Source: an uncultured Lachnospiraceae bacterium (lineage in GTDB: Bacteria; Bacillota; Clostridia; Lachnospirales; Lachnospiraceae). From it: DNA of 48,693 nucleotides. How positions within the stretch are numbered: the stretch's first letter is position 1; each line of letters opens with the position of its first letter. Below, one piece after another: positions 1-7,464 of this stretch. The notes under the pieces are model-generated. The model saw nothing but the letters and a program-made list of their open reading frames with translations. It had not been told where the DNA came from and searched no databases. Location of the stretch: positions 1-48,693 of the forward strand of contig CAMNRH010000022.1 of the NCBI GenBank assembly GCA_946552115.1. Direction: 5' to 3'. Both the position numbers and the translations under genes were made by a program.

Positions 1-228
1 ATCACATATCTTACATTGGTTTTTATAGTTTCCACAAACTTTGAAACGGTCTCGTCAAATTCAGCATGGGTTTGACATTATACAAGGTAAATTCGGACGA
101 GAGGGTTTTTCTCAACGGTACAGTCCTGTTTACCTTTATCTTTGCTCATTGGTGGCTAATTATTCTAATGAAGAACTTTATATTACACCTTTTTTATCAC
201 TCATATTTTACTCGCTCCTTAAAATCAA
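1..228 (-). other. Left-edge stretch with gene remnants only
   Basis: No intact gene is visible. On the minus strand a ribosome binding site (AAGGAG, 215-220) precedes an ATG at 204 that opens an 8-codon frame (MSDKKGVI, stop at 178). This looks like the start of a longer gene cut short. Further left, a frame starting at ATG 149 runs 23 codons to a TAA. The same frame then stays open to the window edge and reads like coding sequence (CQTHAEFDETVSKF...). I recognise neither product. Plus-strand frames here are shadows. Confidence 0.35.
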
Positions 229-926
229 TTATTCCTGCAGCATTTCCAAATACCCATCCAACCGTTCTTTCAAATACCCTGCAAACAGCTTCTCCATCGC
301 CTCAAGATTATGTTTCCCATGATATTCATCAAAGGCATTACGTAAATTTAATATCAATCGGCGGATATCCTGCTTTCATCAACTCAAAATTCACAAGCAA
401 ACGCCCCTCCGCGGTATACACCTCTATCTTCTTTTTTATCTGCCAGCACCAAATAGTGGATTTGTTTAATAATGCTCTCGGAAATCGGTACATTCTCCTT
501 TACCAAATCTCTCACAAAGTCAAAGGCTTCTTTATGCCCCACCGCTTCCATATGGTCTTTCAAAGGTTTCTTATCAATTGTCAACCCTCGCAAAACTATA
601 CCTGTTTCTCTCAAGGTCAGGGTATTTCCCTCAATCGCATTGGAGTTATAGGTATACTCAACAATAAACTTCTCTGTAAGACGTTCTACTTCCCCCTGTG
701 TCAGCGTTCGTTTGGAATCCAATTCTCTTTTCTTGTTATCTATGATCGTTAATAAACTTTCTGCTGTCTTATAACGGCCATCTTCCGGTTTCTTTGCAGC
801 TTCCGGAATCTTCCAGCTGCGTCCGTCTCGAATTACGCCTGGGATTTTCCCTTCAGAACATAACACACGGACCCGTCGTTCTGATATATTCCATTTTTCA
901 GCCGCTTCTTTTACGCTAATATACAT
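229..926 (-). pseudogene. Fic-family protein, broken, catalytic motif deleted
   Basis: The 5' part is intact. The ATG at 926 follows an AGAGG site and opens a helix-turn-helix segment (MYISVKEAAEKWNISERRVR). It continues into a Fic N-terminal region with the inhibitory-helix motif SNAIEG, (S/T)xxxE(G/N), and the conserved VYRGG. At about 390-405 the frame jumps directly to sequence that normally follows the active site (GRLLVNFELMKAGYPPIDIKF, read in another frame). The whole HPFxxGNGR motif is therefore missing. A second small deletion with frameshift near 336-343 separates that piece from the C-terminal end (NAFDEYHGKHNLEAMEKLFAGY..., stop at 229). Intact relatives are AMP-transferases with an N-terminal (class II) inhibitory helix. 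This copy cannot be catalytic. The open frame above 926 lacks a better start. Confidence 0.85.
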
Positions 927-1048
927 AATTTGACACCTCTTCAAATATCCGTCCACTTCTCTTTGAGTCATATTATATCCTGTGAACGGAACAACGGCAA
1001 CGCTATCGGAATGATATTTCCCATTAATCGGAATATTACTCAAGAACG

Positions 1049-1079
1049 AAAAAAAGCATCCGGCTTTCCGTCAGATGCT
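1049..1079 (-). terminator. Intrinsic terminator after the Fic gene
   Basis: On the minus strand AGCATC pairs with GATGCT around an inner CGG-AAAG-CCG stem, followed by a run of U. It lies 11 bases past the stop of the intact Fic gene. Confidence 0.75.
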
Positions 1080-1089
1080 CTTACTATTT

Positions 1090-1695
1090 TTATAACTCTT
1101 CTGCTTTATATAGGGTATACCCTTCATAATAATAACTATAGTCTATCCCTTTCATATACACTTCTCTATCTCCAACTTTATCAGTCAGAGCCTGTTTTAA
1201 GATATATTTTATTTCAATATCTTTAATCGGGCTTCGTTCCATCGCGAGTAAATAGTCGTCTTTATCAACTGCGCTCCAATCAATAACCATATTCAACTCT
1301 TTTTTCAAAATCAAATCAAGCCATATTCTCGTACTTCTTCCATTGCTTTCCCGAAATGGATGCGCGATATTCATCTCTACATATTTTTCAATAATTTCTT
1401 CAAATGTTGACTGCGGCATCTTCTCAACATTCTCAACAGCCACCTGCAGATACATCACTGGTGCAAATCTAAAATTTCCTTTTGCAATATTGACAGTACG
1501 TATTTCTCCCGCAAACTCATATATCTTGTCAAATAGGTATTTATGAATAGCTGCAAGCATCTGAAATGTTCCTGCTTTATACTGATCCAAATACCCATTT
1601 TCAAATAATTCGATCGCTTTTTTCTTACTTATCTTTTCTTCCATTCCGGCTAATTCAGTGGAATCTGTGATACGAAGTTTATTATTTAAAGCCAT
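1090..1695 (-). CDS. Class III Fic protein (protein adenylyltransferase)
   Basis: This 201-aa protein closely resembles the single-domain class III Fic enzymes typified by Neisseria NmFic. Shared segments include the flap region (GEIRTVNIAKGNFRFAP, about 63-79), the run VEMNIAHPF, and the C-terminal inhibitory helix motif SYYYEG (S187, E191, G192). The catalytic motif reads HPFRESNGR (112-120), with catalytic H112 and R120 kept. The residue before Asn, normally Gly in the phosphate-binding loop, is Ser117. Family knowledge: these enzymes transfer AMP from ATP to target hydroxyls such as DNA gyrase and are restrained by the C-terminal helix. The start at 1695 has AAAGGAG six bases upstream. 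The gene sits just upstream of the broken class II Fic gene and ends at its own terminator. Its real target and activity are unknown; the G-to-S change could lower or alter activity. Confidence 0.88.
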   Translation of the reverse strand: MALNNKLRITDSTELAGMEEKISKKKAIELFENGYLDQYKAGTFQMLAAIHKYLFDKIYEFAGEIRTVNIAKGNFRFAPVMYLQVAVENVEKMPQSTFEEIIEKYVEMNIAHPFRESNGRSTRIWLDLILKKELNMVIDWSAVDKDDYLLAMERSPIKDIEIKYILKQALTDKVGDREVYMKGIDYSYYYEGYTLYKAEEL

Positions 1696-1731
1696 ATTAT
1701 CTCCTTTCTCAATGAGTTTCTCTCTTGACGT

Positions 1732-2472
1732 TCATATAAACGAACTAACAAGAATTTCTAATAAGTTACTTCTCCTTCTCTCATCCAGCTTCGTTGCTGT
1801 ATTCTGATTAAAAAATATATCATTCAGTTCTACATATTCTTTATCCCGAGGTATGTCTTTCTTATTTTTAAAAATTGTTATCATGCCACTACCTCCAATC
1901 CGACTTTCGGAAACTGTAGTCTCAATGAACTTCCGGCATAAATTCTTTGCATTTTTTTCAAATACAGATAGTCTGTTATGATCTAATCCGCAGATATCGT
2001 CTTCCTGCCGCGCTTTCCATTCGCAGCAAGACTTTATCCAGCATTCTCCAAGCACGCCTTTTGACACCTTAAATCCCATATTTCTTGTCAGATCATATAG
2101 CAGTCTTGCAGATAATTGTTCAATATTATGCTCATCAATGCGTTTATCATATTCTACAATTTCACAAATTCCTTTATAATCCAGATTATCTTCCTGTATA
2201 GTTTCCAAAAGCCTATGTCTTGCTGCGATTACTCCCGCTCTCTTTTGCAGGAATTCATCCTCCGAAACGAAATTCTATTCTATCAATTCTTTGAATTCTA
2301 AAAGAATATACGCAAAACAAATAATATCCAGCAGACAAACATTTTCTTTCTCATTTACATATTTCTTTAATCGTTTGTTTTCCATAACAACCTGCAGATT
2401 GTCAAAAGCATTATCAAAAACAATGATATATTTATTCTCAGCATCCTGTAATGTTCTTACAGCTTTTACCAC
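1732..2472 (-). pseudogene. Unrecognised gene interrupted by an in-frame stop
   Basis: Two open pieces lie in the same frame, separated only by one TAG at about 2275-2277. The first begins at a GTG at 2472 with no ribosome binding site (VKAVRTLQDAENKYIIVFDN...). After the stop the frame reads NFVSEDEFLQKRAGVIAARHRLLETIQEDN and continues to 1732. This suggests one ORF broken by a nonsense change and probably also truncated at its 5' end. Inside the second piece an ATG at about 1883 follows a good GGAGGT site (MITIFKNKKDIPRDKEYVELND...). It may be the start of a separate small gene, faintly like DUF4869 proteins, whose C-terminus (RRRSNLLEILVSSFI) looks foreign. I do not recognise the function. 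Confidence 0.45.
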
Positions 2473-2560
2473 AAAAAAGTTTTAGCCATGATTCTTCCAC
2501 CTGCTTTCTGTGTTCTATTTTACCCGATTTCTATCCATAACACAATAAAATCTCCCAAAG

Positions 2561-2583
2561 AAAAAGACCGCATTTCTGCGGCC
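2561..2583 (-). terminator. Terminator-like hairpin with no gene feeding it
   Basis: CCGCA (2568-2572) pairs with TGCGG (2577-2581) around TTTC. Five A before it give a U run only on the minus-strand transcript. No minus-strand gene lies to its right, so it may be left over from a lost gene. Confidence 0.4.
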
Positions 2584-2692
2584 TTTCCCTACTCTATCCC
2601 CTATCTTCAATTCACCACATACAAAACCTTCGCACAAACACTGCCCTTTCCTCACCGACAAATAAAGTCCCTGTTTTTTGCAAATAAAGTCC

Positions 2693-2720
2693 TTTACAAA
2701 GCAGAACCAACATGTATAAT
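2693..2720 (+). promoter_or_regulatory. Sigma-A type promoter of rhaD
   Basis: TTTACA (2693-2698), a 16-base spacer, then TATAAT (2715-2720). The start codon is 62 bases further on, with AAAGGAG before it. Confidence 0.75.
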
Positions 2721-2781
2721 ATTATAAAACCACATAAAACAACACAATGACAATAAAAACAACAAAAAGGAGTATAATAAA

Positions 2782-3609
2782 ATGAAAGTTTTAGAAGCAA
2801 AGTTTGTACAGGATTTTATTAAAATGACCGATGATGCCTTTCGCATGAACTGGCACGAAAGGAACGGCGGAAATCTATCTTACCGTCTGAAAGAGGAGGA
2901 GGTTGAACTAATCCGTCCGCGTCTGAATCCACCGACAGAATGGGTCTCTATCGGAACCGAGGTGCCCGGCCTTTCCGGCGAGTTTTTCCTTGTGACAGGA
3001 AGCGGAATGTATTTCCGTAATATTATTGTAGACCCGGAGGTTTGTCTGGCAATTATCGAATTGGATGAAAAGGGTGAGAATTACCGCATCCGCTGGGGAC
3101 TTGTAGAAGGCGGCAGACCGACCAGCGAGCTTCCGACCCATTTAATGAATCATGAGGTAAAGAAACGGCTTACAAACGGAAAACACCGTGTTATCTATCA
3201 TGCACATACGACAAACACAATTGCTCTCACTTTCGTATTGCCGCTGGAAGACAGGGTTTTTACCAGAGAATTATGGGAAATGGCCACCGAATGTCCCGTA
3301 GTTTTTCCCGACGGTGTCGGAGTTGTAGGCTGGATGGTGCCCGGCGGAAGAGAGATCGCCATAGAAACCGCAAAGCTGATGGAAAAATATGATGTTGTAA
3401 TTTGGGCGCACCACGGCATGTTCTGCTCCGGAGAAACCTTTGATCTGACGTTCGGGCTGCTTCATACCGTTGAAAAATCCGCTGAAATTCTTGTAAAGGT
3501 ATTAGCAATATCGCCGAAGAAGCTGCAGACAATCACAGAGGATAATCTTCGTGAAGTAGCCGGCAGCTTCCATGTAACACTGCCTGAAAGGTTTCTGTAT
3601 AAAAAATAA
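2782..3609 (+). CDS. rhaD: Rhamnulose-1-phosphate aldolase
   Basis: This 275-aa cytosolic class II (Zn-dependent) aldolase splits L-rhamnulose-1-phosphate into dihydroxyacetone phosphate and L-lactaldehyde. It aligns over its full length with E. coli RhaD (274 aa). Shared segments are WxERNGGNLSYRL (24-36), the phosphate-binding FFLVTGSGMYFRN (68-80), PTSELPTH with the catalytic Glu116, YHAHTTN with Zn ligands His140 and His142, the block VVFPDGVGVVGWMVPG, and WAHHGMF carrying the third Zn His. No rhamnose isomerase, kinase or transporter gene is nearby, so it stands alone with its own promoter. A related class II aldolase acting on another deoxy-sugar phosphate is possible, but the full-length match favours RhaD. 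Confidence 0.9.
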   Translation: MKVLEAKFVQDFIKMTDDAFRMNWHERNGGNLSYRLKEEEVELIRPRLNPPTEWVSIGTEVPGLSGEFFLVTGSGMYFRNIIVDPEVCLAIIELDEKGENYRIRWGLVEGGRPTSELPTHLMNHEVKKRLTNGKHRVIYHAHTTNTIALTFVLPLEDRVFTRELWEMATECPVVFPDGVGVVGWMVPGGREIAIETAKLMEKYDVVIWAHHGMFCSGETFDLTFGLLHTVEKSAEILVKVLAISPKKLQTITEDNLREVAGSFHVTLPERFLYKK

Positions 3610-3615
3610 GAATAT

Positions 3616-3663
3616 TTCAATTGGGGACGGGGTTTTTCTGAAAAAACCCCGTCCCCAATTGAA
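3616..3663. repeat. Perfect 22-bp-arm palindrome, REP-like
   Basis: Arms 3616-3637 and 3642-3663 are exact reverse complements around a CTGA loop, with a core of GGGGACGGGG and CCCCGTCCCC. It starts 7 bases after the rhaD stop and could stop transcription. However, the arms are much longer than usual for a terminator and no U run follows either strand. I recall similar GGGGACGGGG palindromes scattered between genes in Lachnospiraceae and infer a dispersed repeat. Confidence 0.7.
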
Positions 3664-3718
3664 TTTACCCTGTCCCTATGTTATACTCCTAATGAATTTT
3701 AAGAGAGGATTTCGTATT

Positions 3719-4588
3719 ATGTGGCTTGCAGATAATTGGAAAGATTATGAAGTAATTGATTGCAGCAGGGGTGAAAAGCTGGAGCGCTGGGGCAATTATA
3801 TCTTAATCCGGCCGGATCCCCAGGTTATCTGGGATACCCCGAAAGACATGAATAAATGGAGAATCAAAAACGGTCATTACCATAGAAGCAAAAAGGGCGG
3901 CGGTGAATGGGATTTTTTTAATCTTCCCGAGCAATGGCAGATTCACTATAAGGATCTGACCTTTAATCTGAAGCCGTTCAGCTTTAAACATACCGGACTG
4001 TTTCCGGAGCAGGCAGCCAACTGGGACTGGTTTTCTGAGAAAATCAAAATGGCCGGAAGACCGGTTAAGGTTTTAAATCTCTTTGCCTATACCGGCGGCG
4101 CTACATTGGCGGCTGCGGCCGCAGGCGCTTCCGTCACCCATGTCGACGCTTCCAGAGGAATGGTCGGATGGGCAAAAGAAAACGCCGTTTCCTCCGGCCT
4201 GTCCGATAAGCCTATACGCTGGCTTGTGGATGACTGTGTAAAGTTCGTAGAAAGGGAAATCCGCAGGGGAAATCATTACGACGCGATTATTATGGACCCT
4301 CCGTCCTATGGCAGAGGCCCAAAAGGCGAAATATGGAAAATCGAGGACGCCATTCACCCTCTGATTAAGCAGTGCGCTCGGATATTATCAGATAATCCGC
4401 TGTTTTTCCTTATTAATTCCTATACGACTGGATTGGCTCCTTCTGTACTCGCCTATATGCTCGGCACAGAGCTTCGCAGATACAACGGACATATGGATGC
4501 CCAGGAAATCGGACTTCCGGTAACGCATTCCGGACTGATTCTTCCATGCGGAGCCTCCGGAAGATGGGAAGCGTTTTCGGCAAAATAA
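3719..4588 (+). CDS. Class I SAM-dependent methyltransferase, RlmI-like
   Basis: This 289-aa protein matches the S-adenosylmethionine-dependent methyltransferase family (PF10672-like) related to the rRNA m5C methyltransferase RlmI. The N-terminal ~110 residues are the family's beta-rich region. The SAM-binding motif I reads NLFAYTGG (120-127), with the acidic loop HVDAS (141-145) after it. The catalytic-region motif is DPPSYGRG (193-200). It lacks the PUA domain of full-length RlmI. The ATG at 3719 was chosen because AGAGAGG lies 10 bases upstream and the conserved sequence starts there; the open frame extends back into the palindrome without a better site. The likely substrate is rRNA; the exact base is unknown. 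Confidence 0.82.
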   Translation: MWLADNWKDYEVIDCSRGEKLERWGNYILIRPDPQVIWDTPKDMNKWRIKNGHYHRSKKGGGEWDFFNLPEQWQIHYKDLTFNLKPFSFKHTGLFPEQAANWDWFSEKIKMAGRPVKVLNLFAYTGGATLAAAAAGASVTHVDASRGMVGWAKENAVSSGLSDKPIRWLVDDCVKFVEREIRRGNHYDAIIMDPPSYGRGPKGEIWKIEDAIHPLIKQCARILSDNPLFFLINSYTTGLAPSVLAYMLGTELRRYNGHMDAQEIGLPVTHSGLILPCGASGRWEAFSAK

Positions 4589-4688
4589 AAAGATCATCAT
4601 TTTCAGAAAATTTTTATGGAAATAAAATGATTTTTCGTGTATCCTATAGGATGTAATGTAAATCATAAAAGTTATGGAGGTAAAAATC

Positions 4689-4850
4689 ATGAAAAAATAT
4701 GTTTGTGAGCCCTGCGGATATGTATATGATCCGGAAGCAGGCGACCCGGATAACGGAATTGCACCGGGAACTGCATTTGAAGATATTCCGGACGATTGGG
4801 TATGCCCAATCTGCGGTATGGATAAGAGCGTATTCACAGAAGAAGAATAG
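4689..4850 (+). CDS. Rubredoxin
   Basis: This 53-aa protein has the complete rubredoxin signature: [10 protein letters not shown] (Cys6, Cys9) and CPICG (Cys39, Cys42). Spacing is canonical for the four ligands of the single Fe centre, and the usual [10 protein letters not shown] and DDWVCP segments are present. In anaerobes rubredoxin carries single electrons to rubrerythrin-type peroxide reductases, oxygen reductases or desulfoferrodoxin in the cytosol. GGAGG lies 9 bases before the ATG. The gene is single and ends in its own terminator, which overlaps the stop codon. No partner oxidoreductase is adjacent. Confidence 0.96.
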   Translation: MKKYVCEPCGYVYDPEAGDPDNGIAPGTAFEDIPDDWVCPICGMDKSVFTEEE

Positions 4851-4872
4851 GCAGATGCCTATTCTTCTTTTT
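4841..4872 (+). terminator. Intrinsic terminator of the rubredoxin gene
   Basis: AGAAGAATAGGCA (4841-4853) pairs perfectly with 4856-4868 and is followed by TTTT. The 5' arm contains the stop codon. Confidence 0.85.
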
Positions 4873-4948
4873 GTCTCTCCAAAACAATACTTTTTCTATC
4901 TTTTTTCAGAATAACAAACATCCCGTATTTCGGCATTACTCCTTATTT

Positions 4949-5629
4949 TCAGCGGTCTGCATCCGGGCTTCTCCTGTCAATCCCATCTCTTAAAAGCGGA
5001 ATCACTTCATGCAATGTATCGCACCGTCTGTAGACCAGCTCAAGAACATCTTTCGGCGGTTCCAGCAAATCGGGGACTACAATCACCCTGAGACCTGCCG
5101 CATAAGCCGACCTCACCCCTGCCGGAGAATCCTCCAGAGCGAGGCAGTTCTCCGGAGGCATCTCAATAGCCTCACATGCCTTTCTGTATATTTCCGGGTC
5201 AGGCTTCGTCTGCCAAACCATATCTCCAAAAATTCCGCTGTCAAAATAATGGTAAATTCCAACACTTTTAAGCATTTTTATACTATATTCTCTGCTTGAG
5301 GACGTGGCGACAGCCAGCTTGTAGCCATAGCTTTTCGCGTATGTAAGAAGCTCTGCTGTCCCTGGTTTCACGGACATGCCTTCTTTTTCCACAATCTGAT
5401 AAAAGCATTCGCTTGAGCGCTTTGTAAAATCCTCAATATCAAAATTCTCACCCAGCGCTCCACGGAAATACGCATTTCTTCCTGCTCTGTTAAGTCCCAG
5501 CGTATGATAAATATGCTCCCCCATATGGGAAATCTCCATCTCTTCTCCTGCTTCCTCCCAGGAACGTCTCACGATTCTCTCGGAATCCAGAAGAAGTCCG
5601 TCCATATCAAATACAAGTGCTGATATCAA
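4949..5629 (-). CDS. HAD-superfamily phosphatase or beta-phosphoglucomutase-like
   Basis: This 226-aa protein is a subclass I haloacid dehalogenase-fold hydrolase. Motif I is FDMDGLLLDSE (nucleophile Asp8, acid/base Asp10), the helical cap covers about 18-85, motif II is ATSSSR, motif III Lys is in KPDPEIY, and motif IV is LEDSPAGV. The family includes sugar-phosphate phosphatases and beta-phosphoglucomutases; the substrate cannot be told from sequence. The start is TTG at 5629, overlapping the stop of the upstream 53-aa ORF (TTGA), with AGAGGGG upstream. This implies translational coupling. Confidence 0.85.
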   Translation of the reverse strand: MISALVFDMDGLLLDSERIVRRSWEEAGEEMEISHMGEHIYHTLGLNRAGRNAYFRGALGENFDIEDFTKRSSECFYQIVEKEGMSVKPGTAELLTYAKSYGYKLAVATSSSREYSIKMLKSVGIYHYFDSGIFGDMVWQTKPDPEIYRKACEAIEMPPENCLALEDSPAGVRSAYAAGLRVIVVPDLLEPPKDVLELVYRRCDTLHEVIPLLRDGIDRRSPDADR

Positions 5630-5787
5630 AATTCAACCCCTCTTCCAAGTGCATCTTTCAGATAAGTGGAAACCTCCTCCAGTTTACGGACAGCCTCCAT
5701 CTTTTCCTCCCATTCCTCACCTTCCATCTCTTTGTTAATCAGACATTTCTGAATTCGCTTTACTTCCTTAATTAATTCTTCTGTCAT
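5626..5787 (-). CDS. Small charged protein, 53 aa, function unknown
   Basis: The frame starts at ATG 5787 and encodes a highly charged, probably helical peptide (MTEELIKEVKRIQKCLINKE...LGRGVEF) with no membrane segment. A purine-rich AAAGGGGG lies about 10 bases upstream. Its stop overlaps the TTG start of the phosphatase gene by four bases, so the two are probably translated together. I do not recognise the family. The regular heptad-like pattern (EEWEEKMEAVRKLEEV) suggests a short coiled coil. Confidence 0.7.
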   Translation of the reverse strand: MTEELIKEVKRIQKCLINKEMEGEEWEEKMEAVRKLEEVSTYLKDALGRGVEF

Positions 5788-5908
5788 GATAAGACCCCCT
5801 TTGGCGAAACTTGCCCTTTCGTTAGGTTTAGTATATCACATTTTCCTCTCCCATGCACCAATCAACACCTTTTTTCTGTAAAAAGCAGCTTTCATCCATC
5901 TTCACGCC

Positions 5909-7354
5909 TTAATCATGAATAATAACCGGTGTTCCCACCTCAATCATGTCAAACAGCGCCGCCGCTTTATCCGGAGGCATATTTACGCACCCGTGGGAGC
6001 CGATGCCCGATTTCTTATACAGACTGCCCCCAAAAGCAGGCTGCCATGACGCGTCATGAAAGCCGATTCCCTCCCATGTAATACGCATCCAGTAATCGAC
6101 CGGAGTACGGTAGCTCGGTTTCCCTGTCGAAGGGTCCGTTTCGCCCACCAGCACGGAATCTTTTTCTTTTTCTTTTAATACATATGTACCTGTCGGCGTG
6201 ATTTTTTCCGGAATCGGTTCCCCGGTCACAACATCTGTCTCAAGGGCAATCTCCCCGTTTACTACATACCACATATGCTGCTGTGACAAATCAACCTCCG
6301 CAAATGTTCCTCCCCAGTCCGGCATCCCATGAACAGCGGCCGTACCGCCCACATAATACGCCGGTTCCTTTGTAACGGTGTCGCCCTTTGCCAGAGCGTC
6401 CTTAATAGCGTCAAATTCCGTATCCTCATCAATGGACCATCCGTAATCTCCGCCATTTACCGTCGCCGTTTTTCCGGTCGGCGTCGTAAATGTCCGCTCG
6501 GCCCCCATCGTGTCATATTTATCTCCGAATTCCTCCAGCCATTTTTTTATTCCGTCATCGCTTAAGGTTACTTTCATATCCTCATCCACAGACAGCCATC
6601 CGGAAATAACCGACGCGTCAATCACCACCGGCTCGTCCATTGAATAAGTAACACTTGCCTGACAATACTGATTCATTTCCTCACAGGCGTCCGCAACCTC
6701 CCTGGAATCAGAGGTATATTTCGGCTCGTCATAGCACTTCTCTGCTTTTAAATCTATCTCCGGCTTCAGCTCGTTTACCGCCTCTGCAATCTTTTTATCC
6801 AGCACGTCTCTTTTCACTGCTGTTCCCTGAACCTCCGGCTTTACGACAAATTTACTTCCGTCAAATTCAGGAACCGCAGATTCCGATGGAACCTGCTCTG
6901 CCGTTACTGCCTTAAGGGACGCTATCTTCCCGGCAAGCGCTTCCTCATCATAAGACAGCTCAATCGTGGCATCTGCCGAATCCTTAAAGAAAATAGCGCG
7001 CGGCCATAAAAATGAGTTCTGCTTCTTCAGCTCTTTTTTCAGAGCCTTACTTTCCCTGTATTCCAGCTTGATATCCGCACTTGTAATTTCCTCCTTTCCT
7101 CCGTCCATATCACAGACCGTCAGGGTATACGCTTTCATCTCCTCTTTAAAAATCTCTTCTGTCTCCGAAACGGATTTTCCAGAGCAATCATGTCCGTTAA
7201 TCTCTGTATTCGGCAAAAAATGAGTGGAAAAATAAACACCGACTCCTATGTATGCCGCCGCCAATACGCCGACGCTTCCTCCAACAATACAAAACAATAA
7301 TTTTTTATTTTTCTTTTGTGCCTTTTTTCTTCTTTTTCTTTTTCGCGCTGCCAT
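5909..7354 (-). CDS. L,D-transpeptidase with peptidoglycan-binding domain
   Basis: This 481-aa cell-wall enzyme makes 3-3 peptidoglycan crosslinks or attaches proteins to the wall. The N-terminus is strongly basic (ARKRKRRKKAQKKNKK), followed by one membrane anchor (about 22-45). The extracellular middle matches the PG_binding_4 repeats often found before YkuD domains (about 50-350). The C-terminal YkuD domain ends with GIGFHDASW and SHGCVNM, giving catalytic Cys456 and His454. The ATG at 7354 has AAGGAG seven bases upstream; the longer open frame adds 21 residues with no ribosome binding site and is rejected. It is monocistronic. Confidence 0.92.
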   Translation of the reverse strand: MAARKRKRRKKAQKKNKKLLFCIVGGSVGVLAAAYIGVGVYFSTHFLPNTEINGHDCSGKSVSETEEIFKEEMKAYTLTVCDMDGGKEEITSADIKLEYRESKALKKELKKQNSFLWPRAIFFKDSADATIELSYDEEALAGKIASLKAVTAEQVPSESAVPEFDGSKFVVKPEVQGTAVKRDVLDKKIAEAVNELKPEIDLKAEKCYDEPKYTSDSREVADACEEMNQYCQASVTYSMDEPVVIDASVISGWLSVDEDMKVTLSDDGIKKWLEEFGDKYDTMGAERTFTTPTGKTATVNGGDYGWSIDEDTEFDAIKDALAKGDTVTKEPAYYVGGTAAVHGMPDWGGTFAEVDLSQQHMWYVVNGEIALETDVVTGEPIPEKITPTGTYVLKEKEKDSVLVGETDPSTGKPSYRTPVDYWMRITWEGIGFHDASWQPAFGGSLYKKSGIGSHGCVNMPPDKAAALFDMIEVGTPVIIHD

Positions 7355-7464
7355 AATACATCTCCTTGTGCCATCCTGATATTGCCAAAACGATATAACC
7401 GTATACAGAAATATCATAACATATTTTTCTCATATTTTCTTGTAATTTGCCTATTTTATATGTT

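Larger units (their letters stand above)
2473..2781. other. Intergenic region, 309 bases
   Basis: It holds an orphan minus-strand terminator-like hairpin (2561-2583), a short near-repeat AAATAAAGTCC (about 2670 and 2682), and the promoter of the downstream aldolase gene. No convincing gene was seen; the open frames here lack ribosome binding sites. Confidence 0.6.

Noticed and set aside
2488-2800. Small open frames on both strands before rhaD
   Set aside because: No ribosome binding sites, unusual amino-acid composition, and they overlap the promoter.
3616-3663. Palindrome read simply as the rhaD terminator
   Set aside because: Arms are too long and no U run follows on either strand; a repeat element fits better, though it may still affect transcription.
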